This document shows positions 13,246 through 25,260 of a stretch of DNA of 64,000 nucleotides, piece after piece. Position 1 is the first letter of the stretch. Each line of letters opens with the position of its first letter. The notes beneath the pieces are model-generated. The model worked only from the letters and a program-made list of their open reading frames with translations, was not told the origin of the DNA and ran no database searches. Both the position numbers and the translations under genes were made by a program. The stretch comes from Sabellastarte sp. h YS-2021. Lineage: Eukaryota > Annelida > Polychaeta > Sabellida > Sabellidae. Location of the stretch: positions 90,238,706 to 90,302,705 of the forward strand of contig OZ024934.1 in the NCBI GenBank assembly GCA_964017235.1, in the 5' to 3' direction.

Positions 13246-16200
13246 AAACCAATAGGCACAGAGTTTATGGATTCCACCAAATGTCTTTGTCTCAGGTTTT
13301 CCTAGAATAGTGGACTCCTATGTTGCGACAGGTCAGTAGTGTTGTCCTCCTAAAGAGATGTTGGGGATGTGTATAAAACACTGAGGTGGTCATTTTGGCC
13401 AAACACACTATACTGATTGCTTAAATCATTAATGATTCTAATTACAAAGTATTATGCCTATGCAACGGTGTGTCAAGCTGTCACAAGAAAACCAAAGTTC
13501 CACTGATTTGTGTGACCATGTGCTATACTGGGGCTGTTAGATGCTAAAGTAAGACCAAAAATAACATCCTTAGCGCCCCATATTATAGAATACAGGTATG
13601 CTATTCAAAATAAGATCATCAATGGGCATTAAGTAGTTATGACTATTTTGATGTTCTTGGACAATAAGCGAGAATAAAATAATCCTGTTAAGTGCCCCAG
13701 GAAATCAATCTTCAGATCCAAAAAGCAGGCCAAAACTGACTGAGGCTGACCAAGTTAAAACTTTTGTATCTACTTCTTTTATATTTAAGTTGAACCAATA
13801 GGCACAGAGTTTATGGATTCCACCAAATGTCTTTGTCTCAGGTTTTCCTAGCATAGTGGACTCCTATGTTGCGACAGGTCAGTAGTGTTGTCCTCTGAAG
13901 GAGATGTTGGGGATGTGTATAAAACACTGAGGTGGTCATTTTGGCCAGACACATTATACTGATTGCTTAAATCATTAATGATTCTAATTACAAAGTATTT
14001 TGTCTATGCAAAGGTGTATCAAGCTGTCACAAGAAAACCAAAGTTCCACTGATTTGTGTGACCATGTGGTATACTGGGGCTGTTAGAGGCTAAAGTAAGA
14101 CCAAAAATGACCTCCTTAGCGCCCCATATTATAGAATACAGGTATGCTATTCAAAATAAGATCATCAATGGGCATTAAGTAGTTATGACTATTTTGATGT
14201 TCTTGGACAATAAGCGAGAATAAAATAATCCTGTTAAGTGCCCCAGGAAATCAATCTTCAGATCCAAAAAGCAGGCCAAAACTGACTAAGGCTGACCAAG
14301 TTAAAACTTTTGTATCTACTTCTTTTATATTTAAGTTGAACCAATAAACACAGAATTTATGGATTCCACCAAATGTCTTTGACTCAGGTTTTCCTAGAAG
14401 AGTGGACTCCTATGTTGCGACAGGTCAGTAGTGTTGTCCTCTGAAGGAGATGTTGGGGATGTGTATAAAACACTGAGGTGGTCATTTTGGCCGGACACAC
14501 CATACTGCTTGTTTAAATCATTAATGATTCTAATTATAAAGTATTATGCCTATGCAAAGGTGTATCAAGCTGTCACAAGAAAAGCAAAGTTCCACTGATT
14601 TGTGTGACCAGTGGTATACTGGGGCTGTTAGAGGCTAAAGTAAGACCAAAAATGACCTCCTTAGCGCCCCATATTATACAATACTGGTATGCTATTCAAA
14701 ATAAGATCATCAATGGGCATTAAGTAGTTATGACTATTTTGATGTTCTTGGACGATAAGCGAGAACAAAATAATCCTGATAAGTGTCCCAGCCAATCAAT
14801 CTTCAGATTCAAAAAGCAGGCCAAAAATGACTAAGGCTGACCAAGTTAAAACTTTTGTATCTACTTCTTTTATATTTAAGTTGAAACAATAGGCACAGAG
14901 TTTATGGATTCCACCAAATGTCTTTGCCTCAGGTTTTTCTAGAATAGTGGACTCCTATGTTGCGACAGGTCAGTAGTGTTGTCCTCTGAAGGAGATGTTG
15001 GGTATGTGCATAAAACACTGAGGTGGTCATTTTGGCCAGACACACTATATTGACTGTTTAAATCATTAATGATTCTAATTACAAAGTATTATGCCTATGC
15101 AACGGTGTATCAAGCTGTCACAAGAAAACCAAAGTTCCACTGATTTGTGTGACCATGTGGTATACTGGGGCTGTTAGAGGCTAAAGTAAGACCAAAAATG
15201 ACCTCCTTAGCGCCCCATATTATAGAATACAGGTATGCTATTCAAAATAAGATCATCAAAAAGCATTGAGTAGTTATCACTGTTTTGATGTTCTTGGACA
15301 ACAAGCGAGAATAAAATAATCCTGATAAGTGCCCCAGCCAATCAATCTTCAGATTCAAAAAGCAGGCTAAAAATGACTAAGGCTGACCAAGTTAAAACTT
15401 TTGTATCTACTTCTTTTATATTTACGTTGAAGCAATAGGCACAGAGTTTATGGATTCCACCAAATGTCTTTGTCTCAGGTTATCCTAGAATAGTGGACTC
15501 CTATGTTGCGACAGGTCAGTAGTGTTGTCCTCTTAAAGAGATGTTGGGGATGTGTATAAAATACTGAGGTGGTCATTTTGGCCAGACACACTATACTGAT
15601 TGCTTAAATCATTAATGATTCTAATTACAAAGTATTATGCCTATGCAACGGTGTATCAAGCTGTCACAAGAAAACCAAAGTTCCACTGATTTGTGTGACC
15701 ATGTGGTATACTGGGGCTGTTAGAGGCTAAAGTAAGACCAAAAATGACCTCCTTAGCGCCCCATATTATAGAATACAGGTATGCTATTCAAAATAAGATC
15801 ATCAATGGCCATTGAGTAGTTATGACTATTTGGATGTTCTTGGACAATAAGCGAGAATAAAATAATCCTGATAAGTGCCCCAGCCAATCAATCTTCAGAT
15901 TCAAAAAGCAGGCCAAAACTGACTAAGGCTGACCAAGTTAAAACTTTTGTATCTACTTCTTTTATATTTAAGTTGAACCAATAGGCACAGAGTTTATGGA
16001 TTCCACCAAATGTCTTTGTCTCAGGTTTTCCTAGAATAGTGGACTCCTATGTTGCGACAGGTCAGTAGTGATGTCCTCTGAAGGAGATGTTGGGGATGTG
16101 TATAAAACACTGAGGTGGTCATTTTGGCCTGACACACCATACTGCTTGTTTAAATCATTAATGATTCTAATTACAAAGTATTATGCCTATGCAAAGGTGT

Positions 16201-17611
16201 ATCAAGCTGTCACAAGAAAAGCAAAGTTCCACTGATTTGTGTGACCATGTGGTATACTGGGGCTGTTAGAGGCTAAAGTAAGACCAAAAATGACCTCCTT
16301 AGCGCCCCATATTATACAATACTGGTATGCTATTCAAAATAAGATCATCAATAGGCATTAAGTAGTTATGACTATTTTGATGTTCTTGGACAATAAGCGA
16401 GAACAAAATAATCCTGATAAGTGTCCCAGCCAATCAATCTTCAGATTCAAAAAGCAGGCCAAAAATGACTAAGGCTGACCAAGTTAAAACTTTTGTATCT
16501 ACTTCTTTTATATTTAAGTTGAACCAATAGGCACAGAGTTTATGGATTCCACCAAATGTCTTTGTCTCAGGTTTTCCTAGAATAGTGGACTCCTATGTTG
16601 CGACAGGTCAGTAGTGTTGTCCTCTGAAGGACATGTTGGGGATGTGCATAAAACACTGAGGTGGTCATTTTGGCCAGACACACTATACTGATTGCTTAAA
16701 TCATTAATGATTCTAATTACAAAGTATTATGCCTATGCAACGGTGTATCAAGCTGTCACAAGAAAACCAAAGTTCCACTGATTTGTGTGACCATGTGGTA
16801 TACTGGGGCTGTTAGAGGCTAAAGTAAGACCAAAAATGACCTCCTTAGCGCCCCATATTATAGAACACAGGTATGCTATTCAAAATAAGATCATCAATGG
16901 GCATTGAGTAGTTATGACTATTTTGATGTTCTTGGACAACAAGCGAGAATAAAATAATCCTGATAAGTGCCCCAGCCAATCAATCTTCAGATTCAAAAAG
17001 CAGGCCAAAAATGACTAAGGCTGACCAAGTTAAAACTTTTGTATCTACTTCTTTTATATTTAAGTTGAACCAATAGGCACAGAGTTTATGGATTCCACCA
17101 AATGTCTTTGTCCCAGGTTTTCCTAGAATAGTGGACTCCTATGTTGCGACAGGTCAGTAGTGTTGACCTCTGAAGGAGATGTTGGGGATGTATATAAAAC
17201 ACTGAGGTGGTCATTTTGGTCGGACACACCATACTGCTTGTTTAAATCATTAATGATTCTAATTACAAAGTATTATGCCTATGCAAAGGTGTATCAAGCT
17301 GTCACAAGAAAACCAAAGTTCCACTGATTTGTGTGACCATGTGGTATACTGGGGCTGTTAGAGGCTAAAGTAAGACCAAAAATGACCTCCTTAGTGCCCC
17401 ATATTATAGAATACAGGTATGCTATTCAAAATAAGATCATCAATGGGCATTGAGTAATTATGACTATTTTGATGTTCTTGGACAATAAGCGAGAATAAAA
17501 TAATACTGATAAGTGCCCCAGCCAATCAATCTTCAGATCCAAAAAGCAGGCCAAAACTGACTAAGGCTGACCAAGTTAAAACTTTTGTATCTACTTCTTT
17601 TATATTTAAGT
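13246..17611. repeat. 8-monomer tandem duplication, second copy (period 4367 bp)
   Basis: This copy directly follows the first. It begins inside the chimeric monomer at 13107 and runs into the monomer at 17474, where the sequence becomes that of the copy at 4916 (ATAGACACAGAATTT) and rejoins the long ordered block. Differences between the two copies are few by eye, for example TTTGCCTCAGG here against TTTGTCTCAGG in the 10377 monomer. Unequal exchange between sister arrays is the usual explanation. An assembly duplication has to be excluded before the event is treated as biological. Confidence 0.83.
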
Positions 17612-20600
17612 TGAACCAATAGACACAGAATTTATGGATTCCACCAAATGTCTTTGTCTCAGGTTTTCCTAGAATAGTGGATTCCTATGTTGCGACAGGT
17701 CAGTAGTGTTGTCCTCTGAAGGAGATGTTGGAGATGTGTATAAAACACTGAGGTTGTCATTTTGGCCGGACACACTATGTTGATTGTTTAAATCATTAAT
17801 GATTCTAATTACAAAGTATTGTGCCTATGCAACGGTGTATCAAGCTGTCACAAGAAAACCAAAGTTCCACTGATTTGTGTGACCGTGTGGTATACTGGGG
17901 CTGTTAGAGGCTAAAGTAAGACCAAAAATGACCTCCTTAGCGCCCCATATTATAGAATACAGGTATGCTATTCAAAATAAGATCATCAATGGGCATTGAG
18001 TAGTTATGACTGTTTTGATGTTCTTGGACAACAAACGAGAATAAAATAATCCTGATAAGTGCCCCAGCTAATCAATCTTCAGATTCAAAAAGCAGGCCAA
18101 AAATGACTAAGGCTGACCAAGTTAAAACTTTTATATCTACTTCTTTTATATTTAAGTTGAAACAATAGGCACAGAGTTTATGGATTCCACCAAATGTCTT
18201 TGTCTCAGGTTTTCCTAGAATAGTGGACTCCTATGTTGCGACAGGTCAGTAGTGTTGTCCTCTTAAAGAGATGTTGGGGATGTGTATAAAACACTGAGGT
18301 GGTCATTTTGGCCAGACACACTATACTGATTGCTTAAATCATTAATGATTCTAATTACAAAGTATTATGCCTATGCAAAGGTGTATCAAGCTGTCACAAG
18401 AAAACCAAAGTTCCACTGATTTGTGTGACCATGTGGTATACTGGGGCTGTTACAGGCTAAAGTAAGACCAAAAATGAAATCCTTAGCGCCCCATATTATA
18501 GAATACAGGTATGCTATTCAAAATAAGATCATCAATGGGCATTGAGTAGTTATGACTATTTTGGATGTTCTTGGACAATAAGTGAGAATAAAATAATCCT
18601 GATAAGTGCCCCAGCCAATCAATCTTCAGATTCAAAAAGCAGGCCAAAAATGACTAAGGCTGACCAAGTTAAAACTTTTGTATCTACTTCTTTTATATTT
18701 AAGTTGAACCAATAGGCACAGAGTTTATGGATTCCACCAAATGTCTTTGTCTCAGGTTTTCCTAGAATAGTGGACTCCTATGTTGCGACAGGTCAGTAGT
18801 GTTGTCCTCTGAAGGAGATGTTGGGGATGTATATAAAACACTGAGGTGGTCATTTTGGTCGGACACACCATACTGCTTGTTTAAATCATTAATGATTCTA
18901 ATTACAAAGTATTATGCCTATGCAAAGGTGTATCAAGCTGTCACAAGAAAACCAAAGTTCCACTGATTTGTGTGACCATGTGGTATACTGGGGCTGTTAG
19001 AGGCTAAAGTGAGACCAAAAATGACCTCCTTAGCGCCCCATATTATAGAATACAGGTATGCTATTCAAAATAAGATCATCAATGGGCATTGAGTAGTTAT
19101 GACTATTTTGGATGTTCTTGGACAATAAGCGAGAATAAAATAATCCTGGTAAGTCCCCCAGCCAATCAATCTTCAGATTCAAAAAGCAGGCCAAAAATGA
19201 CTAAGGCTGACCAAGTTAAAGCTTTTGTATCAACTTCTTTTATATTTAAGTTGAACCAATAGGCACAGAGTTTATGGATTCCACCAAATGTCTTTGTCTC
19301 AGGTTTTCCTAGAATAGTGGACTCCTATGTTGAGACAGGTCAGTAGTGTTGTCCTCTGAAGGAGATGTTGGGGATGTGTATAAAACACTGAGGTGGTCAT
19401 TTTGGCCGGACACACTATACTGATTGTTTAAATCATTAATGATTCTAATTACAAAGTATTATGCCTATGCAAAGGTGTATCAAGCTGTCACAAGAAAACC
19501 AAAGTTCCACTGATTTGTGTGACCATGTGGTATACTGGGGCTGTTAGAGGCTAAAGTGAGACCAAAAATGACCTCCTTAGCGCCCCATATTATAGAATAC
19601 AGGTATGCTATTCAAAATAAGATCATCAATGGGCATTGAGTAGTTATGATTATTTTGATGTTCTTGGACAATAAGCGAGAATAAAATAATCCTGATAAGT
19701 GCCCCAGCCAATCAATCTTCAGATTCAAAAAGCAGGCCAAAAATGACTAAGGCTGACCAAGTTAAAACTTTTGTATCTACTTCTTTTATATTTAAGTTGA
19801 ACCAATAGGCACAGAGTTTATGGATTCCACCAAATGTCTTTGTCTCAGGTGTTCCTAGCATAGTGGACTCCTATGTTGCGACAGGTCAGTAGTGTTGTCC
19901 TCTGAAGGAGATGTTGGGGATGTGTATAAAACACTGAGGTGGTCATTTTGGCCAGACACACTATACTGATTGCTTAAATCATTAATGATTCTAATTACAA
20001 AGTATTTTGCCTATGAAACGGTGTATCAAGTTGTCACAAGAAAACCAAAGTTCCACTGATTTGTGTGACCATGTGGTATACTGGGGCGGTTAGAGGCTAA
20101 AGTAAGACCAAAAATGAACTGCTTAGCGCCCCATATTATAGAATACAGGTATGCTATTCAAAATAAGATCATCAATGGGCATTGAGTAGTTATGACTATT
20201 TTGATGTTCTTGGACAATAAGCGAGAATAAAATAATCCTGATAAGTGCCCCAGCCAATCAATCTTCAGATTCAAAAAGCAGGCCAAAAATGACTAAGGCT
20301 GACCAAGTTAAAACTTTTGTATCTACTTCTTCTATATTTAAGTTGAACCAATAGGCACAGAGTTTATGAATTCCACCAAATGTCTTTGTCTCAGGTTTTC
20401 CTAGAATAGTGGACTCCTATGTTGCGACAGGTCAGTAGTGTTGTCCTCTGAAGGAGATGTTGGGGATGTGTATAAAACACTGAGGTGGTCATTTTGGCCA
20501 GACACACTATACTGATTGCTTAAATCATTAATGATTCTAATTACAAAGTATTTTGCCTATGAAACGGTGTATCAAGTTGTCACAAGAAAACCAAAGTTCC

Positions 20601-21508
20601 ACTGATTTGTGTGACCATGTGGTATACTGGGGCGGTTAGAGGCTAAAGTAAGACCAAAAATGAACTGCTTAGCGCCCCATATTATAGAATACAGGTATGC
20701 TATTCAAAATAAGATCATCAATGGGCATTGAGTAGTTATGACTATTTTGATGTTCTTGGACAATAAGCGAGAATAAAATAATCCTGATAAGTGCCCCAGC
20801 CAATCAATCTTCAGATTCAAAAAGCAGGCCAAAAATGACTAAGGCTGACCAAGTTAAAACTTTTGTATCTACTTCTTCTATATTTAAGTTGAACCAATAG
20901 GCACAGAGTTTATGAATTCCACCAAATGTCTTTGTCTCAGGTTTTCCTAGAATAGTGGACTCCTATGTTGCGACAGGTCAGTAGTGTTGTCCTCTGAAGG
21001 AGATGTTGGGGATGTGTATAAAACACTGAGGTGGTCATTTTGGCCGGACACACTATACTGATTGTTTAAATCATTAATGATTCTAATTACAAAGTATTAT
21101 GCCTATGCAAAGGTGTATCAAGCTGTCACAAGAAAACCAAAGTTCCACTGATTTGTGTGACCATGTGGTATACTGGGGCTGTTAGAGGCTAAAGTGAGAC
21201 CAAAAATGACCTCCTTAGCGCCCCATATTATAGAATACAGGTATGCTATTCAAAATAAGATCATCAATGGGCATTGAGTAGTTATGACTATTTGGATGTT
21301 CTTGGACAATAAGCGAGAATAAAATAATCCTGATAAGTGCCCCAGCCAATCAATCTTCAGATTCAAAAAGCAGGCCAAAAATGACTAAGGCTGACCAAGT
21401 TAAAACTTTTGTATCTACTTCTTTTATATTTAAGTTGAACCAATAGGCACAGAGTTTATGGATTCCACCAAATGTCTTTGTCTCAGGTTTTCCTAGAATA
21501 GTGGACTG
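14089..21508. repeat. Long ordered block, copy 2 (offset 12558 bp from copy 1)
   Basis: Monomers start at 14199, 14744, 15290, 15836, 16382, 16928, 17474, 18020, 18567, 19114, 19660, 20206, 20752 and 21298. Each corresponds to a copy-1 monomer exactly 12558 bp earlier, which is 23 monomer lengths. Indels are shared, so the offset never drifts over 7.4 kb. Rare differences include GTGACCGTGTGG here against GTGACTGTGTGG near 5324, GTATTGTGCC against GTATTATGCC near 5261, and CAGGTGTTCC against CAGGTTTTCC near 7296. The first half overlaps the second copy of the 8-monomer duplication. Confidence 0.87.
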
Positions 21509-24500
21509 CTATGTTGCGACAGGTCAGTAGTGTTGTCCTCTGAAGGAGATGTTGGGGATGTGTATAAAACACTGAGGTGGTCATTTTGGCCGGACACACT
21601 ATACTGATTGTTTAAATCATTAATGATTCTAATTACAAAGTATTATGCCTATGCAAAGGTGTATCAAGCTGTCACAAGAAAACCAAAGTTCCACTGATTT
21701 GTGTCACCATGTGGTATACTGGGGCTGTTAGAGGCTAAAGTGAGACCAAAAATGACCTCCTTAGCGCCCCATATTATAGAATACAGGTATGCTATTCAAA
21801 ATAAGATCATCAATGGGCATTGAGTAGTTATGATTATTTTGATGTTCTTGGACAATAAGCGAGAATAAAATAATCCTGATAAGTGCCCCAGCCAATCAAT
21901 CTTCAGATTCAAAAAGCAGGCCAAAAATGACTAAGGCTGACCAAGTTAAAACTTTTGTATCTACTTCTTTTATATTTAAGTTGAACCAATAGGCACAGAG
22001 TTTATGGATTCCACCAAATGTCTTTGTCTCAGGTTTTCCTAGCATAGTGGACTCCTATGTTGCGACAGGTCAGTAGTGTTGTCCTCTGAAGGAGATGTTG
22101 GGGATGTGTATAAAACACTGAGGTGGTCATTTTGGCCAGACACACTATACTGATTGCTTAAATCATTAATGATTCTAATTACAAAGTATTTTGCCTATGA
22201 AACGGTGTATCAAGTTGTCACAAGAAAACCAAAGTTCCACTGATTTGTGTGACCATGTGGTATACTGGGGCGGTTAGAGGCTAAAGTAAGACCAAAAATG
22301 AACTGCTTAGCGCCCCATATTATAGAATACAGGTATGCTATTCAAAATAAGATCATCAATGGGCATTGAGTAGTTATGACTATTTTGATGTTCTTGGACA
22401 ATAAGCGAGAATAAAATAATCCTGATAAGTGCCCCAGCCAATCAATCTTCAGATTCAAAAAGCAGGCCAAAAATGACTAAGGCTGACCAAGTTAAAACTT
22501 TTGTATCTACTTCTTCTATATTTAAGTTGAACCAATAGGCACAGAGTTTATGAATTCCACCAAATGTCTTTGTCTCAGGTTTTCCTAGAATAGTGGACTC
22601 CTATGTTGCGACAGGTCAGTAGTGTTGTCCTCTGAAGGAGATGTTGGGGATGTGTATAAAACACTGAGGTGGTCATTTTGGCCAGACACACTATACTGAT
22701 TGCTTAAATCATTAATGATTCTAATTACAAAGTATTTTGCCTATGAAACGGTGTATCAAGTTGTCACAAGAAAACCAAAGTTCCACTGATTTGTGTGACC
22801 ATGTGGTATACTGGGGCGGTTAGAGGCTAAAGTAAGACCAAAAATGAACTGCTTAGCGCCCCATATTATAGAATACAGGTATGCTATTCAAAATAAGATC
22901 ATCAATGGGCATTGAGTAGTTATGACTATTTTGATGTTCTTGGACAATAAGCGAGAATAAAATAATCCTGATAAGTGCCCCAGCCAATCAATCTTCAGAT
23001 TCAAAAAGCAGGCCAAAAATGACTAAGGCTGACCAAGTTAAAACTTTTGTATCTACTTCTTCTATATTTAAGTTGAACCAATAGGCACAGAGTTTATGAA
23101 TTCCACCAAATGTCTTTGTCTCAGGTTTTCCTAGAATAGTGGACTCCTATGTTGCGACAGGTCAGTAGTGTTGTCCTCTGAAGGAGATGTTGGGGATGTG
23201 TATAAAACACTGAGGTGGTCATTTTGGCCGGACACACTATACTGATTGTTTAAATCATTAATGATTCTAATTACAAAGTATTATGCCTATGAAACGGTGT
23301 ATCAAGTTGTCACAAGAAAACCAAAGTTCCACTGATTTGTGTGACCATGTGGTATACTGGGGCGGTTAGAGGCTAAAGTAAGACCAAAAATGAACTGCTT
23401 AGCGCCCCATATTATAGAATACAGGTATGCTATTCAAAATAAGATCATCAATGGGCATTGAGTAGTTATGACTATTTTGATGTTCTTGGACAATAAGCGA
23501 GAATAAAATAATCCTGATAAGTGCCCCAGCCAATCAATCTTCAGATTCAAAAAGCAGGCCAAAAATGACTAAGGCTGACCAAGTTAAAACTTTTGTATCT
23601 ACTTCTTCTATATTTAAGTTGAACCAATAGGCACAGAGTTTATGAATTCCACCAAATGTCTTTGTCTCAGGTTTTCCTAGAATAGTGGACTCCTATGTTG
23701 CGACAGGTCAGTAGTGTTGTCCTCTGAAGGAGATGTTGGGGATGTGTATAAAACACTGAGGTGGTCATTTTGGCCAGACACACTATACTGATTGCTTAAA
23801 TCATTAATGATTCTAATTACAAAGTATTTTGCCTATGAAACGGTGTATCAAGTTGTCACAAGAAAACCAAAGTTCCACTGATTTGTGTGACCATGTGGTA
23901 TACTGGGGCGGTTAGAGGCTAAAGTAAGACCAAAAATGAACTGCTTAGCGCCCCATATTATAGAATACAGGTATGCTATTCAAAATAAGATCATCAATGG
24001 GCATTGAGTAGTTATGACTATTTTGATGTTCTTGGACAATAAGCGAGAATAAAATAATCCTGATAAGTGCCCCAGCCAATCAATCTTCAGATTCAAAAAG
24101 CAGGCCAAAAATGACTAAGGCTGACCAAGTTAAAACTTTTGTATCTACTTCTTCTATATTTAAGTTGAACCAATAGGCACAGAGTTTATGAATTCCACCA
24201 AATGTCTTTGTCTCAGGTTTTCCTAGAATAGTGGACTCCTATGTTGCGACAGGTCAGTAGTGTTGTCCTCTGAAGGAGATGTTGGGGATGTGTATAAAAC
24301 ACTGAGGTGGTCATTTTGGCCGGACACACTATACTGATTGTTTAAATCATTAATGATTCTAATTACAAAGTATTATGCCTATGCAAAGGTGTATCAAGCT
24401 GTCACAAGAAAACCAAAGTTCCACTGATTTGTGTGACCATGTGGTATACTGGGGCTGTTAGAGGCTAAAGTGAGACCAAAAATGACCTCCTTAGCGCCCC

Positions 24501-25260
24501 ATATTATAGAATACAGGTATGCTATTCAAAATAAGATCATCAATGGGCATTGAGTAGTTATGACTATTTGGATGTTCTTGGACAATAAGCGAGAATAAAA
24601 TAATCCTGATAAGTGCCCCAGCCAATCAATCTTCAGATTCAAAAAGCAGGCCAAAAATGACTAAGGCTGACCAAGTTAAAACTTTTGTATCTACTTCTTT
24701 TATATTTAAGTTGAACCAATAGGCACAGAGTTTATGGATTCCACCAAATGTCTTTGTCTCAGGTTTTCCTAGAATAGTGGACTGCTATGTTGCGACAGGT
24801 CAGTAGTGTTGTCCTCTGAAGGAGATGTTGGGGATGTGTATAAAACACTGAGGTGGTCATTTTGGCCGGACACACTATACTGATTGTTTAAATCATTAAT
24901 GATTCTAATTACAAAGTATTATGCCTATGCAAAGGTGTATCAAGCTGTCACAAGAAAACCAAAGTTCCACTGATTTGTGTCACCATGTGGTATACTGGGG
25001 CTGTTAGAGGCTAAAGTGAGACCAAAAATGACCTCCTTAGCGCCCCATATTATAGAGTACAGGTATGCTATTCAAAATAAGATCATCAATGGGCATTGAG
25101 TAGTTATGATTATTTTGATGTTCTTGGACAATAAGCGAGAATAAAATAATCCTGATAAGTGCCCCAGCCAATCAATCTTCAGATTCAAAAAGCAGGCCAA
25201 AAATGACTAAGGCTGACCAAGTTAAAACTTTTGTATCTACTTCTTTTATATTTAAGTTGA
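21509..25260. repeat. Local expansion of EcoRI-type and GGACTGC-type monomers
   Basis: Starts are 21844, 22390, 22936, 23482, 24028, 24574 and 25120. The monomers at 21298 and 24574 are one class (GGACTGCTATG, TTGTGTCACC), 3276 bp or six monomers apart. Those at 19660 and 21844 are another (CTAGCATAG, GAAACGG, GGGGCGG, GAACTGC), 2184 bp apart. Those at 22390, 22936, 23482 and 24028 all carry TTCTATAT and GAATTC. The monomer at 22936 switches class between TATTATGCC and GAAACGG, a crossover confined to about 10 bp. The monomer at 25120 starts in this style and then switches to the class of 1641. Confidence 0.8.
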
